Shown piece after piece: positions 1 through 8,061 of a DNA stretch of 64,000 bases (the stretch's first letter is position 1; the number at the start of each line of letters is the position of its first letter). Both the position numbers and the translations under genes were made by a program. The stretch is taken from NCBI RefSeq assembly GCF_022808855.1, contig NZ_JAKZLF010000017.1, forward strand, positions 33,145 through 97,144, in the 5' to 3' direction. Origin of the DNA: Anaeromyxobacter soli (GTDB taxonomy: Bacteria > Myxococcota > Myxococcia > Myxococcales > Anaeromyxobacteraceae). The notes beneath the pieces are model-generated. The model was not told the DNA's origin and searched no databases. It worked only from the letters and a program-made list of their open reading frames with translations.

Positions 1-183
1 GCACTGGCAGAGGTTGCCCTCGAGCCCCTGGAAGAGGGCCGTCGTGTCCACCCCGGCCGCGAGCGAGAAGTACTCCCCGCTGATCCTGCCCAGCCCCGTC
101 GCGTCGCCCATGTCCGTCCTCTGGCGGAGAACGGCACCGGGGACCTGCAGCTTCACCTCCACGTCATCCTTGGCCACGCGCAT
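1..183 (-). CDS. Cupin-like protein, C-terminal part missing (runs off the window)
   Basis: The minus-strand frame opens with ATG at 183 and stays open to the window edge, giving 61 residues that begin MRVAKDDVEVKLQVPGAVLR. The segment with GRISGEYFSLAAGVDTTALF followed by GLEGN and a CQC motif resembles the start of small cupin-fold proteins of unknown function that are common in soil bacteria. The barrel and its metal-binding histidines would lie beyond the window, so activity cannot be judged. No good Shine-Dalgarno sequence precedes the start. The family assignment rests on remembered similarity only. Confidence 0.55.
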   Translation of the reverse strand, partial: MRVAKDDVEVKLQVPGAVLRQRTDMGDATGLGRISGEYFSLAAGVDTTALFQGLEGNLCQC

Positions 184-369
184 GGTTTCGAGACCTCCGA
201 GAAAGAAGTGCGGCTCGGCAGGTAGGGAACGTGCGCGCGAGGAGTCCACGCGGCCATTCAATCGCGTCGGAAAGCGTTGGCTCACCGGCTGCCGCGCACC
301 GGCATGACTCTGGACTGGCCCTGACCGGGGTCGCCCTCACGGACGGGCTCCCCCGCGAGCCGAGCGCCT

Positions 370-2670
370 TCAGTGCGGCGGCGCTGCCGCGCGATCGTTC
401 TGGGGGCCGCGCGACCTGCCATAGACGAGGCGGTACGCCCCGTAGCTCCCGAGGACACGCTTCACGTAGTCGCGCGTCTCCGAGATGGGAATCCGCTCGA
501 CCCACGCGTCGAGCTCCTCGTCGGGGCTCGCCCGCACCCACCGCCACACCGCGACCGGGCCGGCGTTGTACGCCGCCACCGCCCGCGCGGTCGAGCCCTC
601 GAACTCCGCGAGCAGCTCCGCGAGGTACGCGGCCCCGAGCCGGATGTTGAGTCCAGGACGGTGGAGCATGCGCGGGTTCACGCGGCCGAGCTTCAGCCCC
701 CGCGCGACGTCCCGGGCGGTTCGCGGCATGAGCTGCGTGAGGCCGAGCGCCCCCGTCGTCGAGCGAGCCGAGGGATTGAAGCGGCTCTCCTCGCGCATCA
801 AGGCCTGCAGCAGGTCCGGATCGAGGCTCGAGGCCTTCGCCCACTGCTCGACCATTTCCCGGAACGGCAGCGGATACGTCGCGCGCCAGACGTCCGCGGT
901 GCGGTCGTCCACCCCGCCTTTCAGCGCGGGCCCGAGCGTGGTGCGAGCGACGAGGGCCGCGGCGTTCGCGCTCCCGCTTCGCTGCAAGGCCTCCACGAGG
1001 AGGCGCGCCGCGTCCTCGGGCAGGTTGCGTCGATCGAGGGCGAGCAGCTCGGCCGTGGCCTCCGGCAGCTGCATCCGCAGGAGCTCGACGCCGGCGAGGA
1101 ACCTCGGGTCGTCGCCGAGAGGACCGGCCTCCAGCGGCCAGACGGGAGCCGCCCCGCCGGACGAGGCGGCGGAGAAGGAGGCCGTCTGCACCACGTCCTG
1201 GGGGAGTCGCCCGCGGGCGAGCAGCCCGTACCACTCCGTCGGATGATCCGAGGCGAGCGCGGCGAAGGCTCGCGCGGCCGAGGCGTCGCCCTTCTCCGCG
1301 AGCGTCCGGGCCCGCCAGTAGCGAGAGCGGAGCCGCTGGTCGCGTCCGAGGCCGGGCAGGCGATCCAGCCGGTCGAGCGCGGCCAGCGCCTCGGCGTGGG
1401 CGCCGGCGGTGCGGTGTTGCCACGCGAGCTGGAAGAGCGCCTCGGCGGCGAAGTTGCCGGTGGGGTACCGAACGGCGACCTGCTCGAGCCGCGCCAGGGC
1501 GGCAGCGCGCCTCCCGCCGCGCAGCTCGAGCTCGGCGGCGAAGAACAGCGCGTCGTCGGCGAACGGGTGATCGGGGTACTCGCGCGCCAGCGCCTCGTAG
1601 GTGCGCACCGCGTCCTGCCCGCACACCGACTGCGAGTAGCCCAGCACGTACATCGCCTGGGGGCGGAGCTCGGAGCCCTTGCACGCCTCGACCATCGGTG
1701 CGAGCGCGGCGGCGGCCTTGCGGTGCTGCCGCTCCTTCCGGAGCGCGTTGCCGATCACGAACGACGCGCTGCAGGCGTCCTCGTCCGGCAGCGGGGCCTT
1801 CACCTGCCGCGCCAGCCGCAGGGCCTCGACGTTGTCGTGGAACGCGAGGAACGACTCGGCGCGCCGCAGCCGCCACCGGTTCGGGACGGGGAGCTCCTTC
1901 AGGCGCTCCCAGACGACCTTCGCCTCGGGCGAGAGGGGGCTCGTCGCCCAGAGCTCGAGCATGGCGCGGTGCTCGCAGCGGTAGTCGCCCTTCTTCTGGC
2001 ACAACCGCGCCGAGGCGAGCAGCGCCTTCCGCCGGACGCCGTCGTGGCGAGGGATGGCCGGCAGCTCGCGCAGCGGGAGCAGCGCCTCGAGCGCTCCGTC
2101 GAGCTCCAGCCCACGCTCGAGCACGCGCGACCGGCCCAGCCGCGCCTCGGCGAAGAGCGTCGAGCCGGGGCTCACCTGCGCGTAGACGTCGGCCGCGGCG
2201 CGGCGCTTCCGCAGCCGCTCCAGGGCGCGCGCCGCGTGGAAGAGGCAGTGGTCCCGCATCCGCGGGTAGTCGTCGGCGAGCGCGCGAAGCTCCGCCGCCG
2301 CCGCGGCGGGATCGTCGGCCAGCGCGGCCAGCGCGCGCAGGTAGCGCACCGGCGGCTGCTCTCCGCGCAGCATCGCCCGCGCTCGCGCGTGGCGGCCCCG
2401 GTCGAAGAGCGCCTTGGCCTCGGCGAGCTCGCCTGAGCCGAAGTAGGGCGCCAGATCCGCGTCCGTGTAACGGTGCGTCGGCGACGGCTGCGACCGCGAG
2501 GTGCTCTCCAGCAAATCCTCGAGCTGGCTCTCCGCGACGGGAGCATCCCCTTCGGCCTCCTGCGCGGACGCCGCCGCCGCCCACATCGCGGCGCCGAGCA
2601 AGGCCAGCCAGCGACGCCCGGATCGCAGGGTGAGCCGATGCGAGCCGGTATGCCTCGTCACTCCTTGCAC
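370..2670 (-). CDS. Soluble lytic murein transglycosylase (Slt70-like)
   Basis: A 766-residue periplasmic enzyme that cleaves the MurNAc-GlcNAc bond of peptidoglycan with 1,6-anhydro product formation. Residues 1-36 are a signal peptide (arginine-rich n-region, then LALLGAAMWAAAASA). Residues about 60-560 are helical TPR-like repeats like the superhelical U and L domains of Slt70. The C-terminal SLT domain starts near residue 610: MREESRFNP holds the catalytic Glu (about 627), followed by GALGLTQLMP and AVAAYNAGP, all hallmark motifs. The length is slightly above E. coli Slt (about 645). It stands alone on the minus strand. The precise substrate preference cannot be read from sequence. Confidence 0.93.
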   Translation of the reverse strand: MQGVTRHTGSHRLTLRSGRRWLALLGAAMWAAAASAQEAEGDAPVAESQLEDLLESTSRSQPSPTHRYTDADLAPYFGSGELAEAKALFDRGRHARARAMLRGEQPPVRYLRALAALADDPAAAAAELRALADDYPRMRDHCLFHAARALERLRKRRAAADVYAQVSPGSTLFAEARLGRSRVLERGLELDGALEALLPLRELPAIPRHDGVRRKALLASARLCQKKGDYRCEHRAMLELWATSPLSPEAKVVWERLKELPVPNRWRLRRAESFLAFHDNVEALRLARQVKAPLPDEDACSASFVIGNALRKERQHRKAAAALAPMVEACKGSELRPQAMYVLGYSQSVCGQDAVRTYEALAREYPDHPFADDALFFAAELELRGGRRAAALARLEQVAVRYPTGNFAAEALFQLAWQHRTAGAHAEALAALDRLDRLPGLGRDQRLRSRYWRARTLAEKGDASAARAFAALASDHPTEWYGLLARGRLPQDVVQTASFSAASSGGAAPVWPLEAGPLGDDPRFLAGVELLRMQLPEATAELLALDRRNLPEDAARLLVEALQRSGSANAAALVARTTLGPALKGGVDDRTADVWRATYPLPFREMVEQWAKASSLDPDLLQALMREESRFNPSARSTTGALGLTQLMPRTARDVARGLKLGRVNPRMLHRPGLNIRLGAAYLAELLAEFEGSTARAVAAYNAGPVAVWRWVRASPDEELDAWVERIPISETRDYVKRVLGSYGAYRLVYGRSRGPQNDRAAAPPH

Positions 2671-2809
2671 GGATGAGGATCAGTGTACCGATCGATCCGC
2701 GCGCGTCACTCCCACAGCCCGCGCGCAGGGCCGCGAGGTGCTTACATCGGCGACCGTTCGGCGCGGGCGGTGCGGCGTCGAGCCGCCACCGCCCGCGAGT
2801 CACGAACGG

Positions 2810-3067
2810 TCACGGAGATGGATACGCGGCGCCGAGCGTCCGGGCCGCCGGGGTCGCTCCGTCCGCCGCGCGCTCGCGCCCGCCCTGGGCGCGAAGCGCG
2901 GCCGCGGCATCGACGACCGTGCGGCCGATGGCGCCGAGCAGCACGCCTGGAATCATCAGGATGCCCGCGATGGGCACGATGATCGCGAGGGCGACGAGGA
3001 TGCCGATCGTCGCGAAGACCTGACCCGAAGAGTACGACCCCTGCCCGACCGTGTTCGGCTGATGCAC
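2810..3067 (-). CDS. Small single-pass or hairpin membrane protein, unknown function
   Basis: An 85-residue protein starting at GTG 3067, supported by GGAGG about 7 bases upstream. The frame extends further upstream, but that part is proline/arginine-rich and lacks a ribosome-binding site. Residues about 15-50 form a long hydrophobic stretch (GQVFATIGILVALAIIVPIAG then ILMIPGVLLGAIG), enough for one long or two short membrane helices. The tail is polar and alanine-rich. No known family is recognised. It lies alone between the transglycosylase and the large lipoprotein gene, on the same strand as both. Confidence 0.6.
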   Translation of the reverse strand: MHQPNTVGQGSYSSGQVFATIGILVALAIIVPIAGILMIPGVLLGAIGRTVVDAAAALRAQGGRERAADGATPAARTLGAAYPSP

Positions 3068-3257
3068 CGTGTCCTCCCTGCGTTGGGGAGGAATCGTGCG
3101 CCCGAACGGCCGGCGAGCGGGACACGCAAGAACGGATGCTTCATCAGCGGAGGTTATGACTCGGGACCACGGAAGCAACCGAACGTGATCACCTCCGGGG
3201 GGACCGCGTCGCAGCAGTTCACCCGGAGCGAGGCTCTCCTGGCCCGGCCGCCGAGCG

Positions 3258-5552
3258 CTACGGAGGCGTCGGCAGCGTCTGGAAGCGCACCTCGCCCGGC
3301 GTGAAGTAGCCTCCGAGGCCGACGAGCGTCACGAGCCGTGTCCCGTCGGCGGAGGCCGCGAGCCCCCGGCCGAGCAGTGCGCGATAGCTCGTCTTCGACG
3401 ACGAGCTCCGCCTCGCCAGCTCCCTGCCGGTCGGCCCGTCGTAGATCCAGACGTCCGTCGCGTCGTAGTAGGAGTCCGTGCCTCCGATGACCATGCCGTT
3501 CCAGAGGCAGATGACCGAGTTCGGGTAGGCAGTGCCCGGGAGCACCTGGGTCTGCGTGTGCGTCACCACGCTCACGCCGGGGAACTGGTAGATGCCGCCG
3601 CTCGCGAAGTAGGCCATCTGGCCGTCTCCGCTGATGCAGGCCTGGCCGTCGGCGCCGGAGACCGGGCCGTTGAACGCGTCGCTCACGACGAGGCCGCCCC
3701 CGGCGAGCGCGGTGCGCTTCACCTTGTCGACGCTCCCGAAGTCGGCCGCGACGTAGGCGCTGTCGGGGGAGGTCGCGAGGCTCTGGGCCCAGATCGCCGC
3801 GCTGAACCGGGCCGTGTGCTCGACGCCCGTCGCGAGGTCGTACATGCGGGAGGACGGCGTGACGAGCGTGGGCGAGCCGCCCGGCTGGAACCACGCAACT
3901 CCACCGCCGTACGGCGTGGTCCCGGACAGGGGCGTGGACACGTACTGCTTCAGGATGGAGCCGGTGACGGAGTCCACCGCGGTGACCCTGAAGTTCGTCT
4001 TGTCGTACACGAAGAGCGTCTTGCCGTCACCGCTCACCGTCATCGCGCCGGCCGCTGCGACGACGCCGGTGAACGTCCGCACCGCCGTCGCAGCGTAGAC
4101 GTCATAGCCCGTGACATCCGCGCCGCCGTTGTTGAGGAACACGATCGGCTCGACGGGGCTCGCCGCGGCGTGAACCGCCGCGATGGAGAGGCTCGTGTCC
4201 ACCGGTGACGCGCTCAGGACGGTCAGGCCGACCCGGATCGTCTGCGTGTTCTCGACGGACGGATCCGACGAGACGACCGTGACCGTGGCGAAGTGCGTCC
4301 CGGCGGCGAGGCCCGTCGGATCGGCCGAGAGCGTGACGGCCTGCCCCGTGACGCCCGACGAGGTCACGGTGAGCCACGCCTGGTCGGAGGTCGCGTCCCA
4401 CGGGACGTCGGTACGGCCGGTCGGGCTCACCACCGGGACGGCGCGCGAGAGCACCGAGCGCGAGGGCGAGGAGGACAGCCCCACGCCGGCCGCGCCGACG
4501 ACGAGGAGGTTCGCCTCCCGGTTGAACGTGACCGGCAGCGTCTTCGTGAGCACGAGCTCGCCCACGGTGACGGTGACCTTGACCTGGCCGGTGTAGGTCC
4601 CGCCGATCATCCCCGCGTCGTTCGCGGTGAGCTGGAGCGTGACCCCGGCCGCGTCGACCGTGCCGCTCGTGGAGCTCGACACGAGCCAGGACCCGCCGGA
4701 GGCCGTCGTCGGCTCCACCGTGAACGGGTGGCCGGCCGAGCCGGCGCCGAGCGTGAACGTGAGGGGCTGCGGCGCGCTCGACAGGCCATCGGCGCCGCCG
4801 AGGACGATCGCGGTCTGCGTGACGGAGAGGACGGGAGCGGTCACCTCGACCGAGAACGCGAGGCTCGCCGTGTCCTGGGCGTTCGCCGTGCTCGTGACGG
4901 AGACGCGGCCCTGGTACTTGCCCGGCGCGAGGCCGGACACGTCCACGCTCACGGCGAGCGTCGCGTCCGCGCTCTGCACGCCGGTCGGCACGCGGAGCCA
5001 GCTCGCGTCGGTGGACACCGTCCAGTCGCGCCCGGGAGCGCGCACGGCGAGCGAGACGGAGTCCTGCGTCCGGGTCCCGCCGTAGGTGAACGTGGACGCG
5101 TAGGCGGTCCCGGTGATGGCGATCCGGGGCGCCACCGTCAAGGTGACGGTCACGTCCTGCGACGCGAGCACGTTTCCGTTCGCGTCGGCGGTGCCGACCG
5201 CGAACGTGCTCGAGTACTGCCCGGGCGCGATGGACGTGGTCAGGATCGAGACGACGACGCTGCACGACCGGCCCTGGCACGGGATGGTGATGCCGAGCCA
5301 GCTCGGCTGGGTCTGGCCGTTGCGGTAGCCAGCGCCGACGTAGGTCACCCCGTCACCGGTGACCTGCAGGCTCAAGCTGACGCTCGAGGGCGGGGTCGTT
5401 CCCTGGAGCACGGAGAAGGACGCCGAGTTCGCGCTCAGCGTGAAGGCGCCCGGCGCTCCGGGACGCGGACCCGAGCCGGACGACGAGCCGCTGCTGCATC
5501 CCGCCGCCACGACCGCCAGCACGACGCACGACCACTTTGCCGCAATGCGCAT
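3258..5552 (-). CDS. Large lipoprotein with BACON-like Ig repeats and a C-terminal beta-propeller-like region
   Basis: A 764-residue predicted lipoprotein. The ATG at 5552 follows GAGGGGG and gives a signal ending VVLAVVAAGCSSG, so lipidation at Cys18 is expected. Residues about 35-430 contain four or so repeats of about 100 residues. They share a pattern (W-L or SWL, then LAPGKY or LAAGTH, then a V-rich strand) typical of BACON/Ig-like adhesive domains. Residues about 450-764 have blade-like repeats (SGDGKTLFVYD, TSPDSAYVAAD, SGDGQMAYF, SADGTRLVTL) resembling a YVTN/WD-type propeller. The combination suggests an outer-surface binding protein; the ligand is unknown. The reading frame continues upstream, but without signal sequence or ribosome-binding site. 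Confidence 0.75.
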   Translation of the reverse strand: MRIAAKWSCVVLAVVAAGCSSGSSSGSGPRPGAPGAFTLSANSASFSVLQGTTPPSSVSLSLQVTGDGVTYVGAGYRNGQTQPSWLGITIPCQGRSCSVVVSILTTSIAPGQYSSTFAVGTADANGNVLASQDVTVTLTVAPRIAITGTAYASTFTYGGTRTQDSVSLAVRAPGRDWTVSTDASWLRVPTGVQSADATLAVSVDVSGLAPGKYQGRVSVTSTANAQDTASLAFSVEVTAPVLSVTQTAIVLGGADGLSSAPQPLTFTLGAGSAGHPFTVEPTTASGGSWLVSSSTSGTVDAAGVTLQLTANDAGMIGGTYTGQVKVTVTVGELVLTKTLPVTFNREANLLVVGAAGVGLSSSPSRSVLSRAVPVVSPTGRTDVPWDATSDQAWLTVTSSGVTGQAVTLSADPTGLAAGTHFATVTVVSSDPSVENTQTIRVGLTVLSASPVDTSLSIAAVHAAASPVEPIVFLNNGGADVTGYDVYAATAVRTFTGVVAAAGAMTVSGDGKTLFVYDKTNFRVTAVDSVTGSILKQYVSTPLSGTTPYGGGVAWFQPGGSPTLVTPSSRMYDLATGVEHTARFSAAIWAQSLATSPDSAYVAADFGSVDKVKRTALAGGGLVVSDAFNGPVSGADGQACISGDGQMAYFASGGIYQFPGVSVVTHTQTQVLPGTAYPNSVICLWNGMVIGGTDSYYDATDVWIYDGPTGRELARRSSSSKTSYRALLGRGLAASADGTRLVTLVGLGGYFTPGEVRFQTLPTPP

Positions 5553-5840
5553 GGATCCCCCTCGACGATGGGGTACGCCGCGGAGGCGCGACCCGCAGGG
5601 TCGGAGGACTGGTAGCAGATGGCGCGCTGCTTCGCCAACACCGTGCGTGCAGCGACCGGGGGTGAAGCGGAGCCATCGTGTCCGCGCGTGCGATGCGCTG
5701 CGGAGATGTGGGAGATCCGGCGAAGACGCCGGCCGCCCCCCTGCCCGCAATTGAAGGCCTGCGCCCAAGGGCAGACGTGCCAGGACGGCGCCTGCAGGAC
5801 CTGATCGCGGCGCACCGCCCGAAGCGGCGAAGGCGAGCTA

Positions 5841-6275
5841 CTACGTGGGCGCCCCCGCCCTCCGCACGATCGGCGGCTTCGCCTTCACGACGCGCTCCGC
5901 CTTCGCCGGCTCGGCGGTCGCCTGCGCGAGCTTCACGTGGGGGAGCGGCTTGCCCTTCGCGAAGGCGGCGTTCTCGCCGTAGCGCGCGACGATCTTCTTC
6001 TTCGTGTCGAGCCCGGTCGCCTCGATGACGAAGGTCGGGACGCGCCGGGCGCGGTGATCCGCGACCCAGCGCGTGATCGCGCCGGCTCGCGGGACCGCGA
6101 CCGCGACGTTCCGGCGAGCGGCGCGCCTCGGGGCGGCGGGAGCCTGGGTGTGCGCGCGCGCCGCCACGGCGGCGTCGATGGCCCGCCGGAGGGATGGGAG
6201 CGCGCGGGTGATCGCTGCCTCCACCGCCGCCTCGATCGCCTCGTCGATGGTCCGCCTCGTCGTTCTCGCCGCCAT
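5841..6275 (-). CDS. Basic alanine-rich hypothetical protein
   Basis: A 144-residue protein with ATG at 6275 preceded by AAGGAG at good spacing. The N-terminal 45 residues are helical and alanine-rich (TIDEAIEAAVEAAITRALPS). A central block, ITRWVADHRARRVPTFVIEA then TGLDTKKKIVARYGEN, looks like a compact conserved module, and the tail is lysine/proline-rich. The net charge is strongly positive, so nucleic-acid binding is possible but unproven. No family was recognised. The 288 bases between its start region and the lipoprotein start hold no recognisable gene. Confidence 0.6.
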   Translation of the reverse strand: MAARTTRRTIDEAIEAAVEAAITRALPSLRRAIDAAVAARAHTQAPAAPRRAARRNVAVAVPRAGAITRWVADHRARRVPTFVIEATGLDTKKKIVARYGENAAFAKGKPLPHVKLAQATAEPAKAERVVKAKPPIVRRAGAPT

Positions 6276-6374
6276 GTCGCTCCTTCGCGCAGCCGAAGAG
6301 GCGTGCGGTCATCGAGCAATATGCCGATCGATGCGGGATGACAACGGACTTGCGGCGAAGGCGGCGCAGCGCGG

Positions 6375-7034
6375 TCAGCGCCCGGCGCGGCGGAGGAGCA
6401 CGTAGATGGCCCCCGCCCCGCCGTCCACGGGGCGGGCGCTCGCGAACGCGAGCACGTGGCGCGCGAAGCGGCCGGTGGCGAGCCAGGTCTTGAGCGCGTC
6501 CTTGAGGACGGGGAGCTGGTCCTTCGAGTGGAGGCCGCGGCCGTGCACGATGAGCACGCAGCGCTTCCCCGCCTGGCGCGAGCGGCGGAGGAAGTCCTCG
6601 ACCGTGCCCTTCGCCTCGTCCCGCGTCATGCCGTGGAGGTCGACGTGCCCCTGGACGGCGAACTCGCCGCGGCGGAGCTTGCGCGCGAGGTTCGCGTCCA
6701 GGCCGGACATCCGGCCCTCGATGAACTCGTCGGTGTCGGCGAGATCGAACGGCGCGTCGCCCGAGACGAGCGCGCGCAGCTCGTCGATGGCCTCGAGGTC
6801 GGGGTGCCAGAACGTGCCGGCCGCGGGCGGCGGGGGCGGGGGGGCCGCGACGCCGTGCCCGGGGTCGAGCGGGCGCACGCCCGAGAGCGCGACCTCCCAC
6901 AGCTCCTCCTCGGTCGGCTCGGGCGCGAGGCGCGGCGGCGGAGGTGGGGGCGGCGGCGCACGCGGCGCGGGGGGCGCCGCCTTCGCGAGGTCCTTCAGCT
7001 TGCCGAAAGGATTGTTGAACGGCTTCTTCCCCAC
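6375..7034 (-). CDS. Smr-domain protein with proline-rich N-terminal region
   Basis: A 219-residue protein starting at GTG 7034 (VGKKPFNNPFGKLKDLAKAA). Residues 20-75 contain two polyproline runs. The C-terminal 85 residues are a Smr domain: VDLHGM, LIVHGRGLHSK (the HGxG signature) and a final GGAGAIYVLLRR. Smr domains in MutS2 and stand-alone proteins bind or nick nucleic acids, including branched DNA and RNA on stalled ribosomes; which substrate applies here is unknown. The length and linker are usual for proteobacterial YdaL/SmrA-type proteins. Its start lies only 24 bases from the divergent CPXCG gene and has no clear ribosome-binding site, which suggests a leaderless transcript. Confidence 0.88.
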   Translation of the reverse strand: MGKKPFNNPFGKLKDLAKAAPPAPRAPPPPPPPPRLAPEPTEEELWEVALSGVRPLDPGHGVAAPPPPPPAAGTFWHPDLEAIDELRALVSGDAPFDLADTDEFIEGRMSGLDANLARKLRRGEFAVQGHVDLHGMTRDEAKGTVEDFLRRSRQAGKRCVLIVHGRGLHSKDQLPVLKDALKTWLATGRFARHVLAFASARPVDGGAGAIYVLLRRAGR

Positions 7035-7058
7035 CGTCCGACTATAACTGCGCGTAGC
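7035..7058. promoter_or_regulatory. Candidate bidirectional promoter with a symmetric -10 element
   Basis: The 24 bases between two divergent GTG start codons contain the near-palindrome ACTATAACT at 7041-7049. On the plus strand this reads TATAAC (7043-7048) and on the minus strand TATAGT (7046-7041), both reasonable -10 hexamers. Expected transcription starts about 7 bases downstream fall at or within a few bases of each GTG, so both mRNAs could be leaderless. This is the only AT-rich patch in the neighbourhood. The promoter is inferred from sequence only. Confidence 0.45.
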
Positions 7059-7241
7059 GTGGACATCGAGGTTCAGTGCCCCTATTGCGGCGAGTGGGTC
7101 GTCGTGTTCGTCGATCCCGGCGGCGGCGAGGAGCAGACGTACGTGGAGGATTGCCCGGTCTGCTGCCGGCCGTGGACCGTGCACGCGCGCGAGGAGGAGC
7201 CCGGCGGGTTCGCGGTCGGCCTCGCGCGGGTGGACGACTGA
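7059..7241 (+). CDS. CPXCG-motif cysteine-rich small protein
   Basis: A 60-residue protein, GTG start, with two paired cysteine motifs: CPYCG at residues 7-11 and CPVCC at 32-36, spaced like a zinc ribbon. The middle holds GEWVVVFVDPGGGEEQTYVE and the tail is acidic. This matches the small CPXCG-motif family found next to diverse genes in proteobacteria; its function is unknown, and zinc binding is the expected property. The start was chosen because VDIEVQCPYCGE is the usual N-terminus of the family. There is no Shine-Dalgarno, consistent with leaderless translation. Confidence 0.85.
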   Translation: MDIEVQCPYCGEWVVVFVDPGGGEEQTYVEDCPVCCRPWTVHAREEEPGGFAVGLARVDD

Positions 7242-7347
7242 CCCCCGACGTGGCATGGAAGCGCGGGAAGTTCACACTCGCGCAACACGCACCTGCCACA
7301 ATGGCGGGCCGCGCGGCTCCCGCCCCGCCGAATCGGAAGGCGCCATC

Positions 7348-8061
7348 ATGTCCATCGTCTCCGTCGAGCACGTCTCCAAGGACTACATGCTGGGGAAGAC
7401 CGTCGTGCCGGCGCTGCGCGACGTGTCGCTCGCGGTCGGCAAGGGCGAGTTCCTCTCCATCGCCGGCCCGTCCGGCAGCGGCAAGACGACGCTCCTCAAC
7501 CTCGTCGGCTGCGTGGACACGCCGAGCGCGGGGCGCGTCATCGTCGCCGGGCAGGACACGGCCCGGCTCTCCGAGCGCGCCCTCACCGAGCTCCGGCTCC
7601 GCACCATCGGCTTCATCTTCCAGAGCTTCAACCTCGTCTCGGTCCTCTCGGTCTTCCAGAACGTCGAGTTCCCGCTGCTCCTGCAGGGCGGCCAGACGCG
7701 CAAGGAGCGGGCGGAGCGGGTGCTGGCCCTGCTCGACGCGGTCGGGATCGCGGAGCACGCGCGCCACCGCCCGAGCGAGCTCTCCGGCGGCCAGCGGCAG
7801 CGCGTCGCCATCGCGCGCGCGCTCGTGACGCGCCCCGCGCTCGTGCTCGCCGACGAGCCGACCGCGAACCTCGACTCCGAGACCGGCGGCAACATCATCG
7901 ACCTCATGAAGGAGATGAACCGCCGCGACGGCACCACGTTCATCTTCTCGACGCACGATCCCAAGGTGATGGCGCACGCGAGCGCGCTCGTCAGGATCGA
8001 GGACGGGCGCATCTCGAGCCGCGAGGACCTCGACGCCGCCCGGCGCGCGGGAGGGCGCTGA
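7348..8061 (+). CDS. ABC transporter ATP-binding protein (LolD/MacB type)
   Basis: A 237-residue ATPase that would power a MacB/LolCDE-type mechanotransmission transporter. Visible motifs are Walker A GPSGSGKTT (residues about 38-46), Q-loop FIFQSFNLVSVLSVFQNVE, signature LSGGQRQRVAIARAL, Walker B LVLADEPTANLDS and the switch histidine in STHDP. The Q-loop wording and TANLDSETG box are typical of the LolD/FtsE/MacB subfamily rather than importers. It is the first gene of a five-gene operon; its TGA overlaps the ATG of the first permease (TGATG). No substrate can be read from the ATPase itself. Confidence 0.93.
   Translation: MSIVSVEHVSKDYMLGKTVVPALRDVSLAVGKGEFLSIAGPSGSGKTTLLNLVGCVDTPSAGRVIVAGQDTARLSERALTELRLRTIGFIFQSFNLVSVLSVFQNVEFPLLLQGGQTRKERAERVLALLDAVGIAEHARHRPSELSGGQRQRVAIARALVTRPALVLADEPTANLDSETGGNIIDLMKEMNRRDGTTFIFSTHDPKVMAHASALVRIEDGRISSREDLDAARRAGGR

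Noticed and set aside
164..2803. An 879-residue minus-strand frame overlapping the lytic transglycosylase
   Set aside because: It is arginine/alanine/proline-rich with no domain; typical shadow frame in very GC-rich DNA. The SLT-bearing frame has the signal peptide and motifs.
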